DNA from: Cristatella mucedo
Taxonomy: Eukaryota; Bryozoa; Phylactolaemata; Cristatellidae
Length of the DNA stretch: 50,000 nt
Direction: 5' to 3'
NCBI GenBank assembly: GCA_009760855.2
Contig: WPIO01000013.1
Location: 4,365,001-4,415,000, forward strand
Shown here: one piece after another, positions 1 through 10,345 of the stretch
How the letters are laid out: each line of letters begins with the position of its first letter
How positions within the stretch are numbered: the stretch's first letter is position 1
Notes under the pieces: model-generated
Told to the model about the DNA's origin: nothing
The model's database searches: none
The model's input: only the letters and a program-made list of their open reading frames with translations
Position numbers and translations under genes: made by a program

Positions 1-155
1 CGGTAGCCCAGCCAAAGTGAAACTGCAGTTTTCTAGCCGAGACAGAACGAGGGAGCTAGCTAAATGCTTTGCAAATTGTCGTGGTAGACAGTCCACAATC
101 TTAGATTATGATCAAACTTAATGGATGCTTTTGGAGGCAGTCTTCTTAACGGGGA
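1..155 (-). mobile_element. L2-B LINE fragment (internal)
   Basis: The first 155 bases match, at diverged level, the part of the L2-B copy at about 4970-5125 that begins with the 'gtagcccagcc' block and ends with the 'gcagtcttct' block. It is a non-coding-looking remnant of the region of an L2-type LINE between RT and the C-terminal end. The window start cuts it and the long-inverted-repeat element at 155 interrupts it. Confidence 0.6.
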
Positions 156-1085
156 ATTTTAAGAAAATACATATACATTTTGTCCGAAAATCTAATATGT
201 GTTTAGGGTACCATTCGAAAGACAAATGTGTTAGAGCTGGGGTGGGACGTTTCGACGACTTTCACTCGAAATAAAAATGGTTAATCCACCAAATGTCTAA
301 CCCGGATGTAAATCAAAAGCAACAAATCTACAAATAAAAAATTCCCGATCCCTCCATCATATGCGACTTGACTTGTATCCCAACTTGTCGAACCTTGTTA
401 GATCGTGATTCATGCTTGAAGCTTGTTGAGGTGCATTTTTGTGATTTTTATACAGCTTCATTTCCAGGCTCGGTTGGTGCCTCGTAAATTCCCTAACTCG
501 GCTAATAGTTTACGTATTGGAGTCAAATTTAAAATTTGAGTCCAACTTTGTTTCAAATTAAGCAAGAACAATTTATTTTTTTGGATAGGATACATTTTGC
601 TGTATACGTTATCAAACGTCCTAGAGCTTTATTTTCCGTAATTGTGGACATAAAGAGCAAACATCCAGCCGAGATCAAATTTTTTCTAGTTCCATTTAAA
701 ATAAACAGAATTGAACTTGTATTTTTAATTTGACTCGAATTCGTAAACTATTAGCCGAGTTATGGAATTTACAAGGTACCAACCGAACCTGGAAATGAAG
801 CTGTATAAAAGTCACAAGAATGCACCTCAATAAGCTTCAACCTTGCATATCGATTTATCAAGGTTCAAAAAGTTAGGATACTAGTCACAAATGATGCAGA
901 GATAAGTAAATTTGGTATTTATAGATTTTGTGCTTCCGGTTTGCATCTGAGTTAGACGTGGTTGGAACGGCCATTTGATCTTTCACGTCGGAACTTCTCA
1001 TCCCAGTTCTAACTTATTTGTTTTTTTAAAGGTACCCTAAATACAGATTACATTTTTGGAAACAATTTATAAGTATTTAAAGCGA
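155..1085. mobile_element. Long-inverted-repeat (foldback-type) DNA element
   Basis: Two arms of roughly 400 bp face each other. The outer block around 195-215 (TGTTTAGGGTACC) is the reverse complement of that around 1030-1047. The inner block 465-512 (GGCTCGGTTGGTGCC, then AACTCGGCTAATAGTTTACG) mirrors 740-793. Further paired stretches include the GAGGTGCATT and CTTCATTTCCAGG blocks. The spacer of about 190 bp (535-725) holds only a 65-residue reading frame of no recognisable family. The structure is that of a foldback or long-TIR non-autonomous DNA transposon. It sits next to, or inside, an L2-B fragment. No clear target-site duplication was found, so the ends are good to about 10 bases. 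Confidence 0.75.
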
Positions 1086-2311
1086 GTCTGTCCTACGACT
1101 GGGGGCCCTTAGTGTTGACCTGCAGGCGCGTTCGGCTCGCTGGCTGATATAAGCCGGAAGTGGCGTCGTACTCAAATAGAAGAGCTTTCCTCGCGCCAGA
1201 AGCACGGCCGCCTTCTCGCGACGTAATCTCGAGCCGAGCTGCGATTGCGATCGATTGAGCCGAGACGTCTCAATCGCTGCCTGGATCTCACTGCCGCTAT
1301 CTGCTTCCCAACGTCTGGGTCACGAGGTCACAGCAGTCTGGGCCTGCTGTCCGGAGGCGCCTGCAGCTAGCAGCTGGCTAGCTGCCGTCGGTAGTTGCAG
1401 CCCAGCACCGCTTGCACACGTCTTGCATTGGTCGCTTCGTCTTCTCTCACTGAACATCATCGATGGCGATGGACCCTAAATGAGCAGGCAGCTACCGCAG
1501 CATCAACTGTCTACGGTAGCAGAAGTCTATTGTAACATCAGCGGCCATCTTGTGCTGCTGGCTGGGGGCCCTCAGCGGTCATCTTGTGCTGCTCCCAGCA
1601 CCGCGTGTGACTGTATCGGGCAGCATTGCAACCGAGAAAATATTAGAGGTTTTTGAGCTAAAACCTCTTAGAACCGTACATGTCATAGGCTATTGAGTTG
1701 TAGTATACGAAGCATAATTTGAAAGGCGGTCAATCTGCTGTACTTAAGGCTTCGAACCAGTCAGCTGTTCTGCTCGTGGAGTATAGCTGCAGCCCTCTGT
1801 GTCTCTCGAATAGACTGCTTTGCTGCTGCTGTCAGCAGCAGAGCCGTGCAATATTGAGGTGTGGGCGGTGCTTGATCGCTGCCGTACTCTGCTACTATCG
1901 GCATCGGTGCAGCAGCTCAGACTCGCAGCATCTAGAAAAGCCTACTCCAACTCCGCGTATGTCGCCCGTCTGCAAGGGCCAACACCTTTACGGGCACTGT
2001 GTGTTTGTGTGACCTAAGGACTTTGGTCTCGAAGCCTCTAACAACGCATTCGTAACATTTGGGCACACTCTTCACATAGCTGGTGAATTCCAGTCACGCC
2101 CGATACAAGTAGAAGGTAGCTCCTCCCTGAATAAATTTATTTCTATCTACTGAACTGTCGGCAAACCAAATTTAAAGGGAAAATAAACTGATTTCTAGCT
2201 ACTGACCTGTCGGCAAATCAAATTTCAAGTGGAATCCGAAACCACATCACGATGTGTGGTTGGGCACATACTCATTTCACGTTGCAGTGGACGCAACGAA
2301 CTTAATGTAGA
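1086..2311. other. No gene seen; GC-rich stretch with two short tandem duplications
   Basis: No reading frame with a recognisable domain. Two local duplications: about 1538-1600, where a block containing GCCATCTTGTGCTGCT is repeated roughly 34 bases later as GTCATCTTGTGCTGCT, and 2139-2242, a roughly 52 bp unit starting ATTTCTATCTACTG repeated at 2191 as ATTTCTAGCTACTG. Confidence 0.5.
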
Positions 2312-2464
<153 letters not shown>

Positions 2465-2511
2465 CTAATTGAAATAGGGGAGTACAGGTGATATGCATGA
2501 ATGAGCAAGCT

Positions 2512-2673
2512 AGTAGCAGCAGCACCAGCAGCAGCACCAGCAGCAGCACCAGCAGCAGTACCAGCACCAGGAAAGGTAGTAGCAGCAGCAGCACTAGAAG
2601 CAGCACCAGCAACAGCAGCAGAAACAGCAGCAGCACCAGCAGCTGCAAAGCTAGGCGCAGCAGCAGCAGCAGC
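2512..2673. repeat. Imperfect (AGC)n/(ACC) trinucleotide repeat
   Basis: About 160 bases of AGC with interspersed ACC, AGT and AAC triplets. It can be read as poly-Ser/Thr or poly-Ala, but the flanking sequence adds no domain, so it is best described as a microsatellite. Confidence 0.9.
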
Positions 2674-2849
2674 CGGCCGGAACTGTCGTATGCTGTATTG
2701 GTGTGACTAGAAGAACACGAAATTCAAAACCACTCGATAAGATTTCACGATGTTTTCTTAAGCAGCACGGGCTAGCTGACTTGATAAAAATGGACTAAAG
2801 ACACGATTTGAGTGCAAGTTAAAGGAATCGTCTTTGCAAGAAAGCAGCG

Positions 2850-2910
2850 AAAACCGATGAATGAGATTTCGGGAAAACCAAGGAATGAGAAAACCGATGA
2901 ATGAGATTTC
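2850..2910. repeat. 40 bp tandem duplication
   Basis: AAAACCGATGAATGAGATTTC occurs exactly at 2850 and again at 2890. Just upstream of an L2-A tail. Confidence 0.8.
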
Positions 2911-2971
2911 ATTTAATTGGAGAGATGCTCTAGCCTGGCAGCCGAACTTCGCCGAGACTGGGACGAGACTT

Positions 2972-3064
2972 GATAATAATAATAATAATAATAATAATAA
3001 TTCACTTGATAAAGCGCCCTCAGAGAACTTAATCTCTCTCCAGGCGCTTTACATTTGCTGTAAG
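2972..3064 (-). mobile_element. L2-A 3' end only, with (ATT)n tail
   Basis: Reading the minus strand: TTACAGCAAATGTAAAGCGC, then the conserved tail block, then (ATT)n. It is an extremely 5'-truncated L2-A insertion of about 90 bases, typical of target-primed reverse transcription that aborted early. Confidence 0.85.
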
Positions 3065-3837
3065 CCGACGTAGGTAAGCTGCATCCATTTTCCTGCTAAA
3101 GAGTTCCTGGTCAACTGATCCAGCAGTCAGGGACACGAATTTGCATTTCTACACATTCGACACTTTGAGGTTTAAGTGAAATTTGGGGCAGCAGAGTCTT
3201 GTGCACAATGTCAGAGACACTTCTGTGGTCCTCAGAGATGAAGCATTGACTTAGAACACTGGTTACTCACTAAACAATTAGTCGCGACATCGTAATAAAT
3301 AAGCGATTAGTTTTAGCTAGTTTGGCTTCCCGGCAAATCTGACGTCGACGGGTGTTTGCAAGTTTGAGGCAGTGTCAGGCGGCTGGGCGGACATCTTGCT
3401 ACTAAACAAAACCGAAACGAAAACAGGCTGGAGTGTGTCGTTAGCTTTCAGATAATCCCACAGTCTTATCATCTCAGAACGTAATCCAAAGAATTGCACG
3501 CAGAGTAGTAGGTTTTTTAAAGCACTGCTGACGCAATTCGATAAATCGTTTTTGACGCAGCCCAATCTTCAAATGTGCCAACATACAGCGAAAGCAAGCG
3601 AAGGTGCAGCAGCTACCCAAATGGTTACGTACCCATGGTTACGTACTGTTACGGAGCAAGATTCGTACGCTGCTCTACCTATGCCTGCTTGCCATAGCTC
3701 GTCGCCTTCATTAAGCTGAGTTGCTGCTGCACTAGTTGCAGCCTCCTTGTGCCCTCAGATCCTCTAAAGAAAACAATTTAAATGTTTCATTCCGACGCTT
3801 AAAGACCGCTAGCGACAGAAGCTTTAAATATTATTCA
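3065..3837. other. No gene seen
   Basis: No supported coding region or repeat except a small duplication near 3641-3660 (ATGGTTACGTACCC followed by ATGGTTACGTACTG). Confidence 0.5.
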
Positions 3838-3982
3838 TTTGTATAGTGCCCTAACCGGCTTTATTCTCTATTCAGACGCTTCACATATGCCACGTGACTC
3901 AAGCCCAAGGCCTTGGTCATCATTTACATTCACCTTGACCTTAGTTCGAGGTGAGCATTTTGATCACTGGGCCAAACCAGCT
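3838..3982 (-). mobile_element. S1 tRNA-derived SINE
   Basis: On the minus strand it starts with a tRNA-like head (GAGCTGGTTTGGCCCAGTG), has a degenerate B-box-like region, then a GCATATGTGAAGCG block and ends with the S1 tail (GAATAGAGAATAAA). The tail resembles the 3' end of L2-A. The variant carries an internal CATTCACCTTGACC block shared with the copies at 28010 and 33348. Divergence from other copies shows it is old. Confidence 0.7.
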
Positions 3983-3989
3983 CTTGCTT

Positions 3990-4200
3990 TGCAGGTCCTT
4001 GATTGTGCAAGTCTCTTCCACAATGCTCTCACACCACGACATTTTCTCCCCTGATGCCGACTGGGACACATCGTTTCCAACCGTTCTGAGTTGCTACTTC
4101 CACGCTACTCACTTCGGCAACTGCCTTGACTCAGCTATGCTTCCCACATTCTCTTTTTTTTTCGTGAGATGAAGTCTGCTGGCTTCACAATTGTATCCAC
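3990..4200 (+). mobile_element. L2-B C-terminal/3' UTR fragment
   Basis: Aligned by eye with the other L2-B copies: the GPRLWNSLPQ block (here decayed), then sequence equivalent to the AVLSCYFHATH block and the 'tctctttgtttcgtgagacgaag' region with a T-run. Frames are broken, so it is not a gene. Confidence 0.65.
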
Positions 4201-4364
4201 ATTGTCGGTTCTCCCTGGCCGTCGCGTTCAATGCATTTGAGAATAGCTGAGCATTGCTGTTGCCACGCTGTGGCTTTTATCGTGATGCAGCAGCTCTAGA
4301 GAACAAGTGCAGCAATGCGAACAAGGCAAACACGACGGGGAGCAAATGTAACTTTCCTTGATAT

Positions 4365-5170
4365 GATGATGATGTATCTCCGTCTGTAACTCCACAAAGT
4401 CATAAAGACCATGTGGGTGTTACGCAGGAAAGTTTTGTATAGCGCACTCACAGCCTAAGCGGCTTTCGGTACGCATTCGGTAACCAACAGACTTCGTCTC
4501 ACGAAACAAAGAGAAAGTGGGAAGCATAGCAGAGTCAGGAGAGCAGTTGAGGTAGAGAACAGCATGGAAGTAGCAGCTCAGGACCACTGAAAAGGATGAC
4601 CCATAGTCGGCAGCTGGAGAGCAGTTGTTGTGTAAGAACTGTGGAAGCGAGTTCCACAGTCTAGGACCTGCGGAGCTAAAGCTTCTGTCGCCAACGGTCT
4701 TTAAGTGGAGGAATGGAACACCTAATTTATTGTCCGCACAGGACCTGAGGGCGTGAAGAGGCTGAAACTGATGCAGCAGTTCAGCTAGGTACGAAGGAGC
4801 CAAGCCGTGGCGGGCCACGTGGGTCAGCGTAAGAACTTTGCTCTGTATCCGTTGATCAATCGGCAGCCATCCTAGCTCTTTTAGCAACGGAGACGCGTGC
4901 TCAAACCGCTGGAACTTGAAGACTAGCCATGCAGCCATATTCATAGCCAGCTGCAGTGGCCTAGTTGCTTTCTTTTTGGTAGCCCAGCCAAAAGGGAATT
5001 ACAATAATCAAGCCGAGACTGAACTAAGGAGCTAGTTAAATATTTTGCAAGCCACTGTGGAAGCCAGCTCCTAATCTTGGATAGGGATCGGACGTGATGG
5101 ATAGCAGTAGAAGCAGTCTTCTGAGGGAAGCTTTTGAAATTGAGGAAGCTGTCGAACACGACACCCAACA
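4365..5170 (-). mobile_element. L2-B LINE, 5'-truncated, C-terminal half
   Basis: Minus strand, running from a YxFTSSLVQSRLDYCNSLLAG-like block (about 4960-5060) through LPIDQRIQSKVLTLTH, LHGLAPSYLAELLHQF and GDRSFSSAGPRLWNSLPQFL (4420-4944) to the L2-B 3' UTR ending near 4365 next to a short ATG repeat. These are the hallmark C-terminal motifs of L2-clade LINE ORF2 downstream of RT. The 174-residue frame is the longest intact stretch; the frame upstream is shifted. The RT core and endonuclease are missing. A similar copy is present at 37220-38277. Confidence 0.85.
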
Positions 5171-5700
5171 CGGCTCCTCATGGGGGATTTTCTCTGAACG
5201 GACACAGTGCGAATTCCCTCACAATCACAGCGCTCATTCAAGGCAAAATGCCAGCAGCATGACGACGGGTAAACAGCCAAACAGTAAGCGTTATTGTTTT
5301 TAGCAAGATGCACTGACTAGACTCAGAAGAGGTTTTACGTCAACGGCAAAGGAACAAGCTGAGCACAGGCGCGTAGATCAGCACGTAGACCATGCCCAAG
5401 CGTACTGAGCTGGCTCGAGGCGTAATAAGATAATCCGCCGGCCATTACTCTTGGACCACCTACTAACTTGATTTTGAACAATGGGAAAGGTGCCTGGACT
5501 TTAAGTAGTGCCTATTGACGCAAGTGCCAAAGAAGTATCGCTGTGCTGCGGGAGGCAGGCGTCTCTATTAAAGGACTCAGTAAACCGAAATTTAAATCCT
5601 TCATGCAAGTGAAAAATCAACTGCCAAATATGCTCTCAGCGAGCTCCTTTCAGTATCTCCATGCGGCCGCTCCTAGGATTCCCCAGCTGTCGAATAGAAT
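5171..5700. other. No gene seen
   Basis: No domain-bearing frame or repeat recognised. The left part may be further decayed L2-B. Confidence 0.4.
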
Positions 5701-6193
5701 CCGCCCACAGTGACGAGCGTCTTCTCAGAAATATCGATATGCTATAGCAGTGCCGATGCCCCTTCGGTGCAAGCACTAGCGAAGAGATCGGCTAGATATG
5801 GGACTCGATGAAGTGCGTGTGAAAGTATACAGAAAGTATATAGATATCATTCAGCAGCTGATACACTCTTGCTAGCAAGCTCTAATCGGGACTTGAAGCG
5901 AACAATGGCCCAGAAACTGCCAAGCTGCGTGTTAAACAGAGACCCGGACAGTGTTCCTCGTGGTAGGGCTTATCTGCTATTTATCTAACAAGTATTTCAT
6001 ACGATTGACCAGAGAATTTTGGAGCACCCCTCGACACACGCAAGTGTCACTGGTACCGTGCTAAACACGGTTAGATCCAAACTTAGTGAGAAATATCAGA
6101 GTGCAGATGTAAATGGCTGTCGGTGGTCCGTAGAGTCCTTAAATATTATGTACTTCAGGTTTGGCGATCGGCCTTCCTTTTTCATTAACTACA

Positions 6194-6244
<51 letters not shown>

Positions 6245-7040
6245 ACGCACACACACGCACACACACGCACACGCACTCACGTGCACCTGCACACGCAGAA
6301 AAGTACACTCTCCCTCCGGCAATTCCATTGCCAGGGAAATCTTGGCTTTCATTTCTGTGCTGATGACACTCAGCTGTACCTATCAGTTGACACATGTCAG
6401 CCTTTCTTTGCTTCTGAATCACTTATCTCCCCTGCTGCCTGCATTGACGAAACTCTCACTTGGATGGCCACCAACTTCTTGGAACTTAAAGACGATATGA
6501 TCGGCCAAATAATTATGGGCGAGCCCAGTGTCACCCTAAAGTGGCAAGACTTAACGTTCAAGATTGGTTCATCTAGCATCACACCGTGGCATGAGCATCG
6601 TAAATCTAGGCATGCTGGTCCCTTAACGACTTATGATTGGATGAGAACGCTGACTCTGCTGTCAAGTTGGCCTAAGTTCAGCTGAACAACTTTGCCAAAA
6701 TTAGAGCCTGCTAAGACGATAACGACAGCCGAACCAGTTAGCGTATTTGTAACCTTTGCATCTAGATTACTAGGAGAATCGTAAGGTTGGTCGTCAACGG
6801 CGTAAATGCTACATCGCACCACTTCTGCTTGAGCTTCACTGGATCCTTATAAGGGGCATTGAGTAGTCTTTAAGGTCCCCTGTCTTGCTTACACGGGTCG
6901 CTTCGCTCACTAGGACCAACCTACCAAGCCTCCATTGATGCCCCAGTCACGTGCTCTCGAACCGCCCTTCGAGGTCGGCATCCGGTCGTCCGGCCATTCC
7001 TCGAACTAACTTGCAATTTTTCAATGATATGGCCTCTGGT
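5700..7040 (+). mobile_element. Degenerate L2 LINE, RT to C-terminus, split by (CA)n
   Basis: Conceptual fragments in shifting frames match L2 order: a HSAADTLL block (about 5850), LLFI..FHTIDQRILEHP equivalent to the motif-A region DLSAAFDTIDH (about 5970-6030), SEKYQSADVNG (6090-6115), then a (CA)n tract in place of the usual [10 protein letters not shown] region, then LGFHFCADDTQLYLS (about 6340-6390; the YADD box reads CADD), WMATNFLEL (6460), and a LHW..IRGIE block (about 6835-6870). Many frameshifts and stops. Old, immobile relic. Confidence 0.75.
6192..6288. repeat. (CA)n array inside the L2 RT region
   Basis: About 45 bases of pure CA followed by CA/CG-interspersed repeats. It replaces the expected RT segment between the VNG block and the LGFHF block. 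The Thr-His and Cys-Val reading frames across it are artefacts. Confidence 0.95.
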
Positions 7041-8640
7041 TCGTAAAGACCGAAAGGTAGGATCTCGCTTCTAGCTTCCGTCGCCACCTGCATTGACCGT
7101 GCATCGCTCTAAAGTCTCAAACAAAGACGCATCTGTTTCGCTCGCCTGTGCCCCAGTTAACTTATCTCTCCTTCCTACGTGCATCTCTGCACGCTGGACC
7201 GGTCGTGCATCAGTTCGTAATTCTATGCATGCAACTAAAAAGGAGTCCTACTCCTCCGCTGGTGGCCCTGTTTTCTTTTTGCATGCTCTTCTAAGCAGGA
7301 TAACTTGCTTCTCGTTGACTCTCGATAAACGCTTCTCTGGCAGCGAGTTGTAACTTGCTCGGATCGATTTGGTTATCTTCGAGTGTTGCACAAAAAACTC
7401 TCTTGTTTATTTTACTGCCATAGATATCCAATGGAAGGTGGATTGGTGATGGCAGCTATTACTTGCTCGGTCTGCATCGAAAGAGATCGTGCATCATACA
7501 GAGCAGAGTCGATCTCTATCTCGGAGGGGGATTATGGGTAACTCTGGCTGGTGTGCTCTCTAATGGGATCTCTTTTGTCAGGATTGGCTAGCTGCGGCCA
7601 TGTTGCGGGTGACCTGGAATGGTGGTCTTGGTCAACGTGTCGTGGTGTCCAGTTGCCTCTCTTATTCGCTGAGGCATTAACCTCTTACAAGTACTAATGT
7701 AATGCTAACCCCCCCCCCCCCCCGCAGTAGTACAGTAGCACAGACGCACTATAGGATGTAAGTCTGGCAACTACTTCGGCAAACTAGCTCAAGTCTCCGA
7801 AGCTGCTTCAGCAAAATAAGCATTCTTAAGAAGCACTCGAGCACTTGGAATCTCAGCATTTTTCACCAGATCTAAGTACACTTTTGTGGTGCATAAGTCC
7901 TTCAATAAGGTGCTGACATCTGTCGCCGGAGGAGCAACGCCAAGCAGTCATTTCCACCACGCTCTTTCACCGTTGGTGGTCAGGTTGGCGAATCTTATCT
8001 TTTCGCAAACTCACGAATACTATTCGTTTGCCTTTAGCGAAAATAATAAATCTAGACTCCTTGCATACTAGACAGCTTTGCTCCATTCGTCTGCCACGCG
8101 CCAGGGGTCCAGTGGCCCAGGGGCTTATCTGAGATGATCTCTCATCTCTCAGATCTCTCACCTATCGCTGCGCAAGCAAAGGCTTGCACTTGGCGACCCT
8201 CGCGCTACGCCGGCTGATCCGCCGATGTCGTCTCAAGGTCAAGGCCAGTAGTGATGGCCAGCGACTGAGCCAGCTCGCGCGGAGCGATGCTTTCCGTAGC
8301 TAAAGAGCCAACAATGTGATCGGGTTGGGTGACCGAGTCGTCCCGCCGGGTCGTCTTCATTCCTTGGGCGACCCGAGCGCGGTCTGCCTGCTATATTTCC
8401 GCGAACTTCGAACTTTCTAAGATTGTAGCTCGCTGCTCTATCGCTGGTTTTTTAAGAATCGGCGCCCTTCGCGAGTGCTTAGGCAGAGTTTCTCCCATTT
8501 CTTGCAACGCCTGCGCAGATCTCTCTTTTTGTGGTGCTGTCAAGCTGTGACCGCCTAGGTCACGCTAGGTCACGCTAGTCTGGGCACCAGAGAGCTGGCA
8601 CTAGAGCCACTGCTCTAGAAGGCTCTAGAAGGCTCTAGGG
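7041..8640. other. No gene seen; C15 tract
   Basis: No recognised domain in any frame. A run of 15 C lies at 7709-7723. The end (8612-8640) holds three 10 bp-spaced copies of GGCTCTAGAA or a variant, which formed the target of the MITE that follows. Confidence 0.5.
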
Positions 8641-8821
8641 CAGTGACTCTCAACCTTCCTAATGCCGCGGCGACCCTGTAATACAGCTCCTCATGCTGTG
8701 GCGACCCCCAACCACAAAAATATTGCGTGCAAAAAGGGAAGTGCCTGTTTTCCGACGGTCTCAGGCGACTCCCGTGAAAGAGTCGTTCGAGGGGTCGCGA
8801 CCCACAGGCTGAGAGCCGCTG
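8641..8821 (-). mobile_element. SPIN-like hAT MITE
   Basis: A 181 bp element with terminal inverted repeats: CAGTGACTCTCAACCT at the left and the complement of CAGCGGCTCTCAGCCT at the right. Flanks are CTCTAGGG (8633-8640) and CTCTAGAA (8822-8829), an imperfect 8 bp target duplication with central TA, as expected for the Buster group of hAT. The interior agrees by memory with the non-autonomous SPIN (space invader) consensus: next to the right end GTGGGTCGCGACCC, then CGAACGACTCTTTCACGGG, GTCGCCTGAGACC, GTCGGAAAACA; next to the left end TTCCTAATGCCGCGGCGACC and CATGCTGTGGCGACCCCCAA. No transposase is encoded; it would be moved in trans. Confidence 0.85.
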
Positions 8822-8845
8822 CTCTAGAAGAAGAAGAAGAAGAAG
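8822..8845. repeat. Short (GAA)n
   Basis: About 20 bases of GAA directly after the MITE target duplication. Confidence 0.85.
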
Positions 8846-8966
8846 CCTCTCCTAGGCAGTCGCGAATAAGGAAATACCCATCTCTCATGCCCACGGCGAC
8901 TGGGCAGACAAACGAGAGCTCATATGGAGTAACGAGCTAAAGATTTCAATTTCATTCGTCCCTATA

Positions 8967-9054
8967 AGTAATAATAATAATAATAATAATTCACTTGATA
9001 AAGCGCCCTCAGAGAACTTAATCTCTCTCTAGGCGCTTCACATTTGCTGCAAAG
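8967..9054 (-). mobile_element. L2-A 3' end only, with (ATT)n tail
   Basis: Nearly identical to the fragment at 2972-3064: (AAT)n, TTCACTTGATAAAGCGCC, tail block, and the CATTTGCTGCAAA end. The same truncation length suggests a common short insertion class. Confidence 0.85.
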
Positions 9055-9718
9055 TGGCGCCGGACGCTGGGGAGCTCGAGTGACAGTGAGTCCTCCATTG
9101 ATCTGCTGTGGGCGCAGCGGAAGCGGTGCTGCTGCCGCTGCGGGGCCGACTCTTCCTGCCGCTCTTGCCTTGCCCTTCTCACCCCTCGGAGGCTGCGTGC
9201 CTGAGTAGCTAGCCGGCGTGAAGCAGCCGCCGGCTAGCTCGTCCTTCTGCTACTCAGCCGGCCCCGAGGCGTTCTTCTTCCCAATGGCGCAGGCGCACAA
9301 TGGATGCCCAATGGGTGCAGGGCTGCCAGCCGTCGGGACCTTACAACAACAGGGCAGGGGATTGTGGGATTGGGCAGTCAAAGGCACAAGGAAGGATCCA
9401 GGTTTTGGGAGAACGGCTGCAGCTGACGGCCACCCCACCGCACTCGGCAAACCCACATGAATCGGTGCCGGCTCAGGGCTGCACAGCCATCCAGTCCTAG
9501 TCATCTAGTCCTAGTCCTAGACGGAAGTGAAAGCTGCCCCCAGGAGGGGCGCTTTCACTTCCGTCGTAGCAGCCATTTGCAATGCCTGCTGCATGCTTTG
9601 TCACGACTCAGCCGACCTGGTGAAAATGCAGGGACTGCCCCGCCCCTTACCTTGTGCCAGCGCCCGATGGATTCAGCAAGAAGCGACTTTGTCGACGGCA
9701 GAGGAAAAACCAGGATTG
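9055..9718. other. GC-rich gene-free island with two strong hairpins
   Basis: CpG-containing, GC-rich sequence with no recognised domain. It contains an 11 bp perfect inverted repeat (9207-9217 with 9229-9239, AGCTAGCCGGC) and a long hairpin at 9520-9565. Could be a promoter-type CpG island or a decayed repeat. Confidence 0.45.
9520..9565. other. 46 nt near-perfect hairpin
   Basis: GACGGAAGTGAAAGC (9520-9534) pairs perfectly with 9551-9565; a single bulged T separates this from a further 5 bp GCCCC/GGGGC stem closed by a 5-base loop. It is shorter than usual animal pre-miRNA hairpins. The function is unknown. Confidence 0.7.
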
Positions 9719-10200
9719 GCTGCAAAGTGATACGCAATAGAATGGTAAGTAAAATCATGCTTGAAAAACAAACAAAATGAATAACATGGTTAGGGGTTAC
9801 AAGCACTGGGTCAGCATGCAAATGTGGTTAGTGGCAGCATGCACAGTGTCAGCACGCATAAGCACATCGAGGACGAATCACAAGGACCCGCTAAATGCTG
9901 TCCTAAATAGGTGTGTTTTTAGGTTCCTTTTAAATGTGGTCAGGTCAGGGGATGTTCTGACGCAGGTCGGGAGGCAGTTCCAGGCTTTGGGAGCATACGA
10001 GCTAAATGCACGGTCTCCAAAGGATTTAAGGTTTGTATGAGGTATTTCCAGACTGTTGGATTCCGAAAAGCGGGTTCCGAATAAGTACCAAGCTAAAATC
10101 TCCAAACTCCACGTCAAGCACCCACGGTTTTTGACATTAAAAATAAAATGAAATGCGTGATGCACCAAGTACTGGCGACTGCTGCTCCACTTTGACTGGG
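9719..10200 (-). mobile_element. L2-A C-terminal fragment without 3' tail
   Basis: Minus frame 9878-10168 carries LKSFGDRAFSSYAPKAWNCL and then LTTFKRNLKTHLFRTAF, the L2 C-terminal end. The 3' UTR shows the repeated 'gcagcatgcacagtgtcagcacgcataagcac' block in pieces. The terminal (ATT)n tail and the conserved tail block are missing, so the 3' end was lost after insertion. Confidence 0.8.
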
Positions 10201-10289
10201 GCGGTCGCGGTTTACGGGAGCCAGTGGCTGGGCTTAAATCTTCTGCGGTTGATTGATTTTTTTATTGCTAGTAGTTAAACAAGAGTTAT

Positions 10290-10294
10290 GAGAA

Positions 10295-10344
<50 letters not shown>

Positions 10345-10345
10345 G
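10290..10345. repeat. (AT)n array
   Basis: Alternating AT with two G interruptions. Confidence 0.95.

Noticed and set aside
2512-2706. Poly-Ser or poly-Ala protein
   Set aside because: Composition follows the AGC repeat; no conserved flanking sequence.
4420-4944. 174-residue frame as a host gene (likewise 37193-37723)
   Set aside because: Both match the same L2 LINE C-terminal blocks and are followed by the shared L2-B 3' UTR; they are retrotransposon relics.
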